DNA from: Nitrososphaeraceae archaeon
GTDB taxonomy: Archaea > Thermoproteota > Nitrososphaeria > Nitrososphaerales > Nitrososphaeraceae
DNA length: 64,000 nt
Reading direction: 5' to 3'
Assembly: GCA_009377575.1 (NCBI GenBank)
Contig: WHTU01000006.1
Location: 1-64,000, forward strand
Position numbers and translations under genes: made by a program. Shown here piece by piece: positions 1 to 7,923 of the stretch (position 1 is the first letter of the stretch; each line of letters starts with the position of its first letter). A model generated the notes under the pieces. That model saw only the letters and a program-made list of their open reading frames with translations, was not told the origin of the DNA and ran no database searches.

Positions 1-338
1 CAAGGATAAACAAGATCGGCCTTAGGATAAGAGAAGGATTGGGAAAGGTATTTTCTGACGCACATATTGATGTAGACATAACAGGGGTCGGTTCATTATT
101 TATGACTCATTTTCTCAACCAGAACATAAGAAAGATAAGCTCCGCGCTGGACGCTGGGTTATCTGACAAGGATTTGCTGAGAAAATACCATCTAGCCCTC
201 ATTGCAAAACACAACATATTCTTCCTTCCCGAAAAAATGGGTGCGATTTCTTCTGTTCACACGATGAAGGATGCTGAGCTTCTCATCGATGCGACACAGC
301 AAATTGTTCAATCCCATCTTCTTTCACAGCCGGAGTAG
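1..338 (+). CDS. hemL: glutamate-1-semialdehyde 2,1-aminomutase, C-terminal fragment (5' end outside window)
   Basis: C-terminal part of a class III PLP-dependent aminotransferase that makes 5-aminolevulinate from glutamate-1-semialdehyde for tetrapyrrole (heme, siroheme, B12) synthesis. The open frame runs in from the window edge (first full codon at base 3), so no start is present. The visible part carries the family's C-terminal pattern: a segment like LRIREGLGKVF, then ITGVGSLFMTHF (the TGVGS strand typical of GSAM) and a final helix after a VHT turn. The PLP lysine lies upstream and is not visible. A TTG within the frame could be mistaken for a start, but the matching sequence before it shows the gene is longer. 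The identification rests on about 110 residues, so another class III aminotransferase is possible but less likely. Confidence 0.8.
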   Translation, partial: RINKIGLRIREGLGKVFSDAHIDVDITGVGSLFMTHFLNQNIRKISSALDAGLSDKDLLRKYHLALIAKHNIFFLPEKMGAISSVHTMKDAELLIDATQQIVQSHLLSQPE

Positions 339-445
339 AGATTGTAATCAGTAAGAAATCTATTAAATCGTATAGATTAAGATACAAATTGATGGAATAT
401 GCCAATTCACTATGATTTACTTTAGATCTTGTTTTGTTTAGTCAA

Positions 446-454
446 ATTTTTATA
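446..454 (+). promoter_or_regulatory. TATA box for the 51-aa zinc protein
   Basis: A TTTTTATAC-like archaeal TATA element lies about 25 bp before the ATG at 476, the spacing expected for a leaderless transcript. Seen by eye only. Confidence 0.5.
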
Positions 455-475
455 CCTTGAAGACGAATAGTATAT

Positions 476-631
476 ATGGCTCTAATGACTGGCCAACAGC
501 AAGAAGACGAGGTTCACTTCAAATTGTGCGAAAGGTGCGGTAAGATAATGTTGATTTACGAGAGATGTGAGTGCTATAACGAGCTCTTAAGGGCTTCCAA
601 TAGGAATAAAGAACTCGCCAAACCGAACTAA
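476..631 (+). CDS. small zinc-binding protein (51 aa)
   Basis: Short ORF starting ATGGCTCTAATG and ending TAA. The 51-residue product contains CERCG near residues 18-22 and CEC near 31-33, a compact four-cysteine arrangement (C18, C21, C31, C33) that fits a single zinc knuckle or half zinc ribbon. The rest is charged, with no membrane segment. Support for a real gene is the TATA box at leaderless distance, the ATG start, and the cysteine spacing, which is unlikely by chance in so short a frame. Function unknown; small zinc proteins of this size in archaea often bind RNA or act as regulators, but nothing here specifies that. It stands alone between hemL and a gene-poor stretch. Confidence 0.6.
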   Translation: MALMTGQQQEDEVHFKLCERCGKIMLIYERCECYNELLRASNRNKELAKPN

Positions 632-1046
632 ATCTGACAAGCGTGTAAACACAAGGGGATTAGAAATTGCGTAGAGATAGTGTCTTTACAGAATACCAAA
701 GCTAACTTGATAGAGGCATTGCGTTCACGATCGATAGCGTGGGATTTTAGCGAAGGAATTTGGTTGATGACGGACATGCCAGTTATTTGTAGCCATATTG
801 CAAATTGATTACAATCTAATAACAAACTTCTTTGAATTACCAACTTCGATCTTTGAAGAAGGGAATGAATCCTGATGACAACTTCTACGTCGCCGTTCAT
901 CTTGAAAAGCATACCCAAGTTGTGTATGAGAATTGACGGTTGGGAAGAGAAAAATCCATGAGGATCCAGAGAGCATCTGACTAAATATGACATTTCCCAA
1001 TTGAAGAAATAAAAACAGCACAGCGGGGCACGTATGGCCCTGTAGC
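632..1046. other. 415-bp stretch without a supportable gene
   Basis: Two overlapping minus-strand frames (628-993 and 809-1054) cross this stretch, but neither shows protein-like composition or motifs. A 20-30 residue plus-strand frame around 864-930 looks protein-like (DDNFYVAVHL) but is too short to call. Could be a decayed gene or a regulatory spacer. Confidence 0.4.
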
Positions 1047-2117
1047 CTATTCAATGCTTCTGATATCTAAACTGAATTCAGGCGAACAATCCAAATCATC
1101 CCAGTCAAGATTATTCTTTGAGGGTATAATTTCGGACAAAGGATCATAACTGTCGAACTTCGTCCTAGCGATAACTGAAGCAATGAGATTCACGCTAACA
1201 TATCCAGGACTAGACATCATCAAATTCACATCGCTCAAATTGTCCTTTCTAAAGATTGTCTGTACTGTATTGACAAGACGATCCATTGCACCTACGGAAA
1301 TCCTGTCTCCGCCCATAACATACACTAGGGTACGTCTTACGGAATCTGCATCAGCACTATCCAGTAGCATTGCTAGCGAGTCCATCGCTGAAGATGAAAC
1401 TGAATCTCTATCAGGTCTCCCAATGCCCAACAAATTCAGGTCACCGTTGAATTCTGTTTGATACAGCGAAGAAATAGTGTCAAATATAGCTTGATTGGTG
1501 AGATCATAACACTGTGAAATTGTCAAATCAGGATTGTTGTCCAGAAGGGCATCATTGTCAATGACGACTACTGCACCAGCAGATTCTCGGATCCTTCGTA
1601 GTGAAATACCTGCATCAAAGATACGGCCTTTCTCAAACTTGAAAGGCATAATAACGAAAGAAATGACGTCAATATTGGCTGTTGCTGTCAATTGTTGCTG
1701 TGAATCAGATTTAGAAGATGCGCCGTCACTGGTTTGGTTTGAGGCGAACAGTCGATGATTCTTGATAATGTTACAAATTGTCGGACAAAGTGCGATACCT
1801 GCCTTTCCGGCCAAATTACCTATGATCAACACAGTGTTGTAGCCTGTTACCAAAGACTTTATTTTATCCACTGATGCTTGAGCGTAGAACCTTAATTTTC
1901 GGCCCGAAGGATTAACCCATGATTCGGTGTTTATCAAGACAGTAGGATATCCGCCCGTTTCGCACATCTCATCATCTGTAACTATCGAACATGAACACCT
2001 CAATTCCTTTGCAATCCTTGAGGCAAGTCGGCTTCCTACGCCGCCTACACCTAAAAGAAGTACAGGTTTTCTTATCTTCATCAAACTATCACTTGAAAGA
2101 TTTTCTAGCAGTCCCAC
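1047..2117 (-). CDS. divergent FtsZ/tubulin-superfamily protein
   Basis: 356-residue protein with the FtsZ fold order. An N-terminal glycine-rich loop LLGVGGVGSRLASRI (residues 21-35) matches the FtsZ GVGGAG loop. The T4 tubulin signature (GGGTGTG in true FtsZ) appears near 100-107 only as GNLAGKAG. Near 155-175 is FVIMPFKFEKGR, equivalent to the FtsZ TKPFxFEG strand, followed by VVVIDNDALL, the counterpart of the FtsZ IPNDRLL region. Thaumarchaeal FtsZ homologues are known to be divergent, and division in this group depends on Cdv proteins (established from Nitrosopumilus studies), so this is unlikely to be the main division GTPase. The degenerate phosphate loop suggests weak or no GTP hydrolysis (inference). 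The GTG at 2117 fits a leaderless transcript from the TATA box at 2134-2144; an ATG at 2081 is an alternative. Confidence 0.75.
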   Translation of the reverse strand: MGLLENLSSDSLMKIRKPVLLLGVGGVGSRLASRIAKELRCSCSIVTDDEMCETGGYPTVLINTESWVNPSGRKLRFYAQASVDKIKSLVTGYNTVLIIGNLAGKAGIALCPTICNIIKNHRLFASNQTSDGASSKSDSQQQLTATANIDVISFVIMPFKFEKGRIFDAGISLRRIRESAGAVVVIDNDALLDNNPDLTISQCYDLTNQAIFDTISSLYQTEFNGDLNLLGIGRPDRDSVSSSAMDSLAMLLDSADADSVRRTLVYVMGGDRISVGAMDRLVNTVQTIFRKDNLSDVNLMMSSPGYVSVNLIASVIARTKFDSYDPLSEIIPSKNNLDWDDLDCSPEFSLDIRSIE

Positions 2118-2133
2118 AGTCCCCTCAGAGGAG

Positions 2134-2144
2134 TATAATTTATA
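2134..2144 (-). promoter_or_regulatory. TATA box for the FtsZ-like gene
   Basis: TATAAATTATA (minus strand) centred about 22-25 bp before the GTG start at 2117; supports a leaderless start there. The element is nearly palindromic. Confidence 0.5.
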
Positions 2145-2237
2145 CTAGTTAAAAGTTACGATAAATCGTACTATACTTATGTTAGGCTTTGGCTCCCCTT
2201 TTGTCAGGATAAGCGCCTTTCCAACCACTATGCGTCT

Positions 2238-3689
2238 TCAACCAAGTTCGACTGCTTCTAATGCACGGGAGGTATAGTACTGTACCTGCACCATGATTTG
2301 ATCCCCCAGTTGTGGAGAACCATTAATAAAATCTCCTTTTCGAATGAAAATTGGTTTATACGCATAGTTTCTCCCTTGTACAAAATTTTGATTTACTTCG
2401 TCAATGACAATACTACCCTTCCATCCAATCCATTGCATGTTTCTCTCACGAGTTATCTTTGTGACAAGTTCGTGAACGCGAGCACTCCTATCCTTGGCAA
2501 CCTCAGTGGCCAATCTACCTTCCAACAAAGAAGCAGATGTCCCAGGCCTAGCACTATATCTAGAACAATTAACGATGTCAGGTTTACTTTCAGAAATTAG
2601 TTGTAAGCTATTCTCAAAATCCCTCTCACTCTCGCCTGGAAAGCCAACAATGATATCTGTCCCAATCGTAATATCAGGACACTTATCCCGAAAAGATTCC
2701 ACCACACCTTTGTACATTTTGACAGTATGGCCTCTTTTCATCGACCGCAAAATCCGTTCGCTGCCGCTCTGGACCGGGATGTGCAGGAATCGATAAATTC
2801 TGCGGGACTCTTCAAGAAGTGATATCAGTCTCCCCTTTAAAGGGCCCATATACATTGGGTTCATCATCCCAATCCTGATTCTGAAATCTCCCGCTATTGA
2901 TTCACATTTTCTTAATAATTCGATGATGTCAGTGCCTAAATCAAAGCCATAGCAGCCGTTATCAGTAGATGAAAGCCAGACCTCTCGGCAACCATCTCTA
3001 GTATCATTCTCTATAGCACGTAGAATATCTCCAATCCTATAACTTGTTATCTGCCCTTTAGCAAGTTTGGTCTGACAAAATGAACATTCACTCATACATC
3101 CGACACCTATCTGAATAATGCTAACAATCGGATTGATTCTCACTCTGGGAACGTTCAATTTTTCCCGCCCGTCTGTATCCTCCAATTCGATAGATTTTAT
3201 ACCTCTAATTGCTGCGTTCGCGCAGCTAACCGTCTTGGTTAGGGACCTAGGGCCTAATAACGAAGCGCCGCTGAAAAGTCTTTCAAGCTTTGCAGTTTCA
3301 GTTTTTGCCAGACACCCTGCAATTATAAGTGGCTTTCCAGTTGACGAAAGGGTCTTTATCCTGCTCAGCATTCTATGCTCAGTAGTATCTTTCACGGAAC
3401 AGGTAACAATTATGTTCAAGTCATGCTCTTCGTCTTCTTCGGCGATTTCAAACCCGCTTGTTGACAGGGCCCCAGCAATTGCCTGAGAATCTGCCACATT
3501 AGCCGAACAACCATATGCTTCTATCCAGACCTTGCGTGACGAAATACCGTTGAGGCTCTTGGAATCAGTAGAATCACCATAGTCATTGGAATCCATTTGA
3601 CTCTCTGACGAGGCAAGATGTAACTCTTTTTCTTTAGAATCTATGGAAATCTCACTTCTATCGTTTGAAAGCTCTAAAGTATTTGGCAT
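2238..3689 (-). CDS. MiaB-like tRNA methylthiotransferase (archaeal/CDKAL1 type)
   Basis: 483-residue radical-SAM methylthiotransferase, expected to add a 2-methylthio group to t6A37 of ANN-decoding tRNAs. The N-terminal UPF0004 domain begins WIEAYGCSANVADSQ and offers C61, C97 and C126 for the auxiliary 4Fe-4S cluster. The radical-SAM motif GCMSECSFC gives C198, C202 and C205. A TRAM RNA-binding domain fills roughly residues 420-483. The archaeal and eukaryotic e-MtaB/CDKAL1 branch is favoured by the GCSANVADSQ pattern. The first 50 residues are acidic, serine-rich and not part of the family; an internal ATG at residue 32 could be the real start. It fits with kae1 and bud32 (46-50 kb), which supply the t6A substrate. 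Confidence 0.88.
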   Translation of the reverse strand: MPNTLELSNDRSEISIDSKEKELHLASSESQMDSNDYGDSTDSKSLNGISSRKVWIEAYGCSANVADSQAIAGALSTSGFEIAEEDEEHDLNIIVTCSVKDTTEHRMLSRIKTLSSTGKPLIIAGCLAKTETAKLERLFSGASLLGPRSLTKTVSCANAAIRGIKSIELEDTDGREKLNVPRVRINPIVSIIQIGVGCMSECSFCQTKLAKGQITSYRIGDILRAIENDTRDGCREVWLSSTDNGCYGFDLGTDIIELLRKCESIAGDFRIRIGMMNPMYMGPLKGRLISLLEESRRIYRFLHIPVQSGSERILRSMKRGHTVKMYKGVVESFRDKCPDITIGTDIIVGFPGESERDFENSLQLISESKPDIVNCSRYSARPGTSASLLEGRLATEVAKDRSARVHELVTKITRERNMQWIGWKGSIVIDEVNQNFVQGRNYAYKPIFIRKGDFINGSPQLGDQIMVQVQYYTSRALEAVELG

Positions 3690-3757
3690 GTTGAACCCTA
3701 TCTTTCACCGTCATGGAACGCGCCTCAACTATCACATCGCAGACATAAATCTAGAGT

Positions 3758-4438
3758 TCACTCAAAGGATAACGAACGGATCATGTGCTCTACAACAGGC
3801 AGATTAAGCGAAAATTCTGACAAAGGAGCAATGTACGAGAATACGTACCTTGTTCCATCCTTTAGAGTCCAAATGTCCATAGCTTGGAGTGTAAATTGTT
3901 GGGAAGGATCTCCACTTCCATAGGTGTAAAGAACCTTTTGTGCTGTAACGTTACCTAGAGCTTGAGTAGCATTCTCCTTGAGATCAAATCTTGGATAATC
4001 GCTTGCTATCGTGATTAAACTCTTGGTCAACTGGTCCAGACTCTGGATTTCAGGCTGTGGAGCAGATGAGATACGCACTGTAGGCGGGAGCAGCTGCATC
4101 ATTTCGGATCTGCTAGCATTGAATTCCAGAATTCGGACATCATCAGCGAATTCTCTAATAATCGGGGACCAATCAATTGGATGCTCGATCTGTATACCTA
4201 ATTCAGGAGAGACATAAGTGGCGAATTCTGATTCGTTAACAGAACGTGGCTGTTGCTGAGATGTAATATTTTGAAGGTTAATGGTTTGTGTGGAATTATT
4301 GCTGCTATCGTTTTGTTGCTGTTGACCAAATGATTGCTGGACGCACAGAATTGGTAGACAAATAGCAGCAGATAAAAGAACCACAACGACAAAAGTCTTA
4401 ATTTTAGTTCTACTGGTTTTCATAATCTTATCCCCCAT
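3758..4438 (-). CDS. secreted PsbP-like protein
   Basis: 226-residue exported protein. A positive N-terminus (KTSRTKIK) is followed by a hydrophobic stretch (residues about 15-32) ending at a likely signal-peptidase site near SFGQ, then a Gln/Asn/Ser-rich linker. The mature domain starts YVSPELGIQIEHPIDW and ends VVEHMIRSLSFE, a pattern seen in PsbP/Mog1-fold proteins that are numerous in Nitrososphaeraceae; the family assignment is my inference. Several Asn-x-Ser/Thr sites suggest glycosylation outside the cell. A second ATG at 4423 has a G-rich stretch 6 nt upstream and may be the true start. Function unknown. Confidence 0.7.
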   Translation of the reverse strand: MGDKIMKTSRTKIKTFVVVVLLSAAICLPILCVQQSFGQQQQNDSSNNSTQTINLQNITSQQQPRSVNESEFATYVSPELGIQIEHPIDWSPIIREFADDVRILEFNASRSEMMQLLPPTVRISSAPQPEIQSLDQLTKSLITIASDYPRFDLKENATQALGNVTAQKVLYTYGSGDPSQQFTLQAMDIWTLKDGTRYVFSYIAPLSEFSLNLPVVEHMIRSLSFE

Positions 4439-4599
4439 AAGCAGCTGAGTTAATTCATGGATTATTTTAATTTTTGTTGAGCATCCCTTGTAGCCCTACT
4501 TAGATATCTTGGACTTTCTATCAGAACTTTCAATTCAAACAGTCGAAGTTATCCAGTAACCAGAATGGGACAAAAGTTGAAGAATAAAAATCAGGAGTC

Positions 4600-5115
4600 T
4601 TAATCAGCGGATTTTTTCTTTCGCGGAGATTTCTTCTTTGGTTTCTCGACCTTTTTTTGAACCGGTTCTTTTTTAATATCATCATCAGACTTGATTGCGG
4701 TCGCATCTTTGCCTTCTTGTTTCAGTGAATCACCAGGCTCAACTTGTTCTTTGGCGTCGCCTTCTTGTTTCTTTTTCGTTGATTTCTCCTCGGGCGTCTC
4801 TTCTTGCTTCAAGTCAAGATCTCCTGTTTGAGATTTTCGTTCTTTGAATTCTTCATAGAGTGAAACAACGACAGTATCAGTCTCGTCTTTAGTCATTCGA
4901 ACACGGATTCTTCTTGGGGGATTTCGTTTCCCTCGTTGCCATAAATATCTATTCAGGTACTGATCAATCTTTATGTCGTCAGTCTTCATGTGCCTTGTGG
5001 CGAACTCCCGTAATATCCTTACTACCCTGTTTGTTCGCTTATACTCTGGAGTAATCCAGGCTTTTCTGAAATTAACAGTATAGATGCTCTCTTCAGGAGC
5101 TTCATTTACAGACAT
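4600..5115 (-). CDS. rpl31e: 50S ribosomal protein L31e with a long charged tail
   Basis: Residues about 1-88 are a standard archaeal L31e: YTVNFRKAWITPEYKRTNRV near the start, then DQYLNRYLWQRG and PRRIRVRM. Archaeal L31e is normally about 80-100 residues, whereas this protein has 171. The extra 80 residues are almost only Lys, Glu, Asp, Gln and Ser and end in a KKKSPRKKKSAD block, likely disordered and reaching outward from the ribosome. The gene follows L39e by 24 bp, the usual archaeal L39e-L31e order, so the two are probably cotranscribed from the promoter at 5324-5334. Confidence 0.95.
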   Translation of the reverse strand: MSVNEAPEESIYTVNFRKAWITPEYKRTNRVVRILREFATRHMKTDDIKIDQYLNRYLWQRGKRNPPRRIRVRMTKDETDTVVVSLYEEFKERKSQTGDLDLKQEETPEEKSTKKKQEGDAKEQVEPGDSLKQEGKDATAIKSDDDIKKEPVQKKVEKPKKKSPRKKKSAD

Positions 5116-5139
5116 TAATCCTTCTCCGCACCTCTAGTA

Positions 5140-5298
5140 TCAACCGACATTAACATCAGTCCTTCGCCAGAGACGCCTCTTGGGATTTGTTCTAACATGT
5201 CTATGTGTACGAATGATAACCCATGCCGGTACAGGTCTATTCTGCCTTGTACGTTTTATTAACCTCTTTTTTCGTGAAGTGTTCTTTCTGGCGGCCAA
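5140..5298 (-). CDS. rpl39e: 50S ribosomal protein L39e
   Basis: 52-residue, extremely basic protein read from a TTG codon: [20 protein letters not shown], then [11 protein letters not shown] and [12 protein letters not shown]. The pattern of a KK-rich N-terminus, a PVPAWV core and a PKRRxWRR C-terminus is diagnostic for L39e, the smallest large-subunit protein, which lies along the peptide exit tunnel. Length matches the family (about 51). It directly precedes L31e on the same strand. A TATA element 26-36 bp upstream supports the non-ATG start as leaderless. Confidence 0.95.
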   Translation of the reverse strand: MAARKNTSRKKRLIKRTRQNRPVPAWVIIRTHRHVRTNPKRRLWRRTDVNVG

Positions 5299-5323
5299 GC
5301 TATAGACCGTGGAGTATCTTCGC

Positions 5324-5334
5324 CTATTTTTAAG
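5324..5334 (-). promoter_or_regulatory. TATA box of the L39e-L31e operon
   Basis: CTTAAAAATAG on the minus strand, 26-36 bp before the TTG start of L39e. Confidence 0.5.
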
Positions 5335-5379
5335 TGTTAGTCCCTCACTTAAAGATAATACCTTCTTTACAACTGTGCC

Positions 5380-5421
5380 GATATGTGACTCTGCAGATAT
5401 CTGACTCTGCTGATATGTAAC
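5380..5421. repeat. 16-bp direct repeat, 2.6 copies
   Basis: GATATGTGACTCTGCA is followed directly by GATATCTGACTCTGCT (14 of 16 identical) and then by the partial copy GATATGTAAC. It lies 50-95 bp before the ATG of the beta-propeller gene and upstream of the divergent L39e operon, a position that would suit a repeated operator. Confidence 0.6.
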
Positions 5422-5473
5422 ATATTATTAAATTAGAACGTACTCTCTATTTCGAACTGAACAACACATCATT

Positions 5474-6604
5474 ATGCCCTTGCCATCAGATCTAAAATCA
5501 AGTGATTCGTGGACTTCCTTCAAAGGCAATAACCAGAGAACAGGTACATCCAGCTCTGCTTTTTTGCGCAAGCCGACCTTTAAAACTATGATAAAGTTAG
5601 GTCCCATACTATCATCACCGGTGTCAGACAATGAGTCAGTTTATGTTGGCACAATCACCGGTCGTATATATAGAATTGAAATAAGCAGTTCACTTATAAA
5701 ATGGCATATAAATACATCCAGTCAAATTGTTTCAACACCCTCGATCTACAAAGGCCGCCTGATAGTGGGAACCTTTTCAAATTGGGTCGGCGATGCAGCC
5801 GTTGACAATGGGCATAGTAACGTCTGTGCATTTGATGTTCAAGACGCATCCGAGATATGGAAGTTCAAGTTGCAAAAGGGAGTATTTTCGTCAATCTGTT
5901 CTATCCATGATGGTATTCATATTTTTGGGTGTTTAGACGGAAAGATTTATGCGCTAAACAACGATGGGGATGTCAGATGGCAGTTTACTACCGGCAGTGA
6001 GGTTTGGTCTTCACCCTCGTCTGATGGAAACAGGATTTTCGTGGGTTCAGATGATTGCATGTTATATGCATTGGACTTGGACGGCAATATGATCTGGAAA
6101 ACTGAACTTAACGGTAAGATCAGATCCTCCTCTCCTTGTCTATCAAATGATAATGATGATGATTGCGATGATCTGGGGTTTCCCTCTGTTTACATAGGAA
6201 CTCAGAGCGGCAACCTCTATCGAATAAACAAAGATAATGGTGCTATCCTTTGGTCTGCACATTTAGGATCTCCTTTGCTGTCCTCACCCTCCAAAATCCA
6301 AAAGCATATTTTGGTGGGAACCTCTGACGGTCACCTGCATTGTGTAAGGTCTACTAATGGTTCCTCAATCTGGAAGTATAAGACGGCGGGTAAGATATGG
6401 TCGTCACCCCTCCTCACAAGAGGCCTGAAAGTTTTCGTTGGATCGCTTGACTCACACATATACTACCTAGATATATTGTCAGGCCAGCTACTTTGGAAGT
6501 TCCCGACAATGGACATGATAGACTCATCGCCATGTCTTGCTGGTGGAATGCTGTTTGTGGGTTCTAGAGATGGATATTTGTACTTCTTTGACCAAGGAGA
6601 TTGA
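5474..6604 (+). CDS. PQQ-like beta-propeller repeat protein
   Basis: 376-residue protein made almost entirely of about 7-8 blades of the quinoprotein (PQQ-like/BamB) type. The recurrent pattern is SSPxxxxxxxxVGSxDGxLYALDxxxGxxxW, seen for example in VWSSPSSDGNRIFVGSDD, IWSSPLLTRGLKVFVGSLD and DSSPCLAGGMLFVGSRDG. No signal peptide or membrane helix is visible, so it is probably cytoplasmic or exported by another route. No catalytic dehydrogenase residues can be assigned; such propellers often act as scaffolds. It starts with ATG 9-10 bp after a purine-poor leader and has the 16-bp repeats upstream. The substrate or partner is not evident. Confidence 0.85.
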   Translation: MPLPSDLKSSDSWTSFKGNNQRTGTSSSAFLRKPTFKTMIKLGPILSSPVSDNESVYVGTITGRIYRIEISSSLIKWHINTSSQIVSTPSIYKGRLIVGTFSNWVGDAAVDNGHSNVCAFDVQDASEIWKFKLQKGVFSSICSIHDGIHIFGCLDGKIYALNNDGDVRWQFTTGSEVWSSPSSDGNRIFVGSDDCMLYALDLDGNMIWKTELNGKIRSSSPCLSNDNDDDCDDLGFPSVYIGTQSGNLYRINKDNGAILWSAHLGSPLLSSPSKIQKHILVGTSDGHLHCVRSTNGSSIWKYKTAGKIWSSPLLTRGLKVFVGSLDSHIYYLDILSGQLLWKFPTMDMIDSSPCLAGGMLFVGSRDGYLYFFDQGD

Positions 6605-6798
6605 TTTCGTACATAAGTTAAAGTCAATGTATCTAAGAGTCATTGATCGTGAAAATGTTCGGTTAATGTTTTCTTCATCAGTCCATCACTTAGCCCTCCA
6701 AATAACTCGTTATCTACTATTCGGTAAGATAGAAAACGATCAGTTGGTAACACCAGTAAAGATTAATTATCTGAGTCTGCTCCCAACAGCATAACGAT

Positions 6799-7887
6799 AT
6801 GAGCGATTGGGACCTACTTACGCCAGGCATAGGCCTTACTTCGATAGGAATAGTAGGAGTAGGAATCTCTCTTGCAGGTATAGCCAAGACTTTCATCGAC
6901 GGAATGCATGCAGTGTCTTTATTGACACTCTTCATTGGTTTGATCTTCCTTTCCGCTGGAATCTTTAAGGATGGATTTCCGAGAAGTTCAAGGTCCAAAT
7001 CAGCAACATTTATCACGTTAGGATTTCTGGTTACATTTGGCATTGCAGCGGCTGTAACTGTAAGCACCACTGTGCCTAGCATATTTGCCTACATAGGATT
7101 GATAATGGTAATAGCAATCCCTGCGACTGTGATAATAGTGGCATCTTACAAAGAGAGCCCGTATGTGAGGGCTATAAGTGTGATATTCATCGCCGCAGCA
7201 GTCGTTGGTGGAGGAACCTTTTACATTTTCGGTTTGGTTTCTCCAAAGGTGCCTTCTGAGCAAGATGCTGTACAAGGGCAACAGGGAGCAGGAAATACAC
7301 CCTCAACGAGCGAGAATCAATCAGTAGCGGAGGCTGGAACTTCAGGGAACGCCACTAACGCTACAGGATCTAGCTCTGGACCGATTGTAAGCGTAAGTAT
7401 TCCCTCTGGTGCCTCAGCGCAAGACAATCCCTCCTATGACCCCGCCGTCCTCAACATATCGAAAGGCGACTCGATTGAATGGACAAATAATGACAATGTT
7501 CCTCACACCGCGACTAGTTCTGTCGATGAGGGGCAGACTTTTGACTCTTCATTGATAATGACAGGCGATACATTCCTTCTTCAAACATCAAGTCTGAGTG
7601 AAGATAGGTATGATTACTTCTGCACCTTGCATCCGTTCATGAAAGGGAGCATCGCCTTTGAGGGGACCAACGATACATCAAATAGCAATCAGGCCAACTT
7701 GAATTCATCTACTGTTACAAATGTTTCATCTTCCAACGTCAGCTCGCAGCTAACGTTAGTGCAATATTGGGACGATTCTTTGGTCGATGAGGATTATACA
7801 CCTACGACCTCCATTACTAACTATACCATGTTGACATCAAATTTGTTGCCTACTCGTGCTAATCATCTTGGCTTTAATTTTTTCTGA
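6799..7887 (+). CDS. polytopic membrane protein with a C-terminal blue-copper (plastocyanin/amicyanin-like) domain
   Basis: 362 residues. Residues 1-150 contain about five hydrophobic helices (near 10-30, 38-57, 70-92, 95-117 and 123-147). A Ser/Thr/Asn/Gly linker with glycosylation sequons follows, and residues about 195-290 form a cupredoxin domain. Type-1 copper ligands are visible: H236 in NVPHTATS, then C275, H278 and M281 in YFCTLHPFMKGS, the CxxHxxM loop of amicyanin/pseudoazurin. The domain should lie outside the membrane and carry electrons. Ammonia-oxidising archaea use many small copper proteins in place of cytochrome c, and this one probably belongs to that pool (inference). After the domain comes a 70-residue tail with no recognisable fold. 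Confidence 0.88.
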   Translation: MSDWDLLTPGIGLTSIGIVGVGISLAGIAKTFIDGMHAVSLLTLFIGLIFLSAGIFKDGFPRSSRSKSATFITLGFLVTFGIAAAVTVSTTVPSIFAYIGLIMVIAIPATVIIVASYKESPYVRAISVIFIAAAVVGGGTFYIFGLVSPKVPSEQDAVQGQQGAGNTPSTSENQSVAEAGTSGNATNATGSSSGPIVSVSIPSGASAQDNPSYDPAVLNISKGDSIEWTNNDNVPHTATSSVDEGQTFDSSLIMTGDTFLLQTSSLSEDRYDYFCTLHPFMKGSIAFEGTNDTSNSNQANLNSSTVTNVSSSNVSSQLTLVQYWDDSLVDEDYTPTTSITNYTMLTSNLLPTRANHLGFNFF

Positions 7888-7923
7888 TTTGACTATTAGA
7901 GATCACTTCATTTTATTCGATCA

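Noticed and set aside
628-1054. Two overlapping minus-strand ORFs of 121 and 81 codons
   Set aside because: They use different frames of the same bases, neither has protein-like periodicity or motifs, and no promoter or ribosome-binding site fits either.
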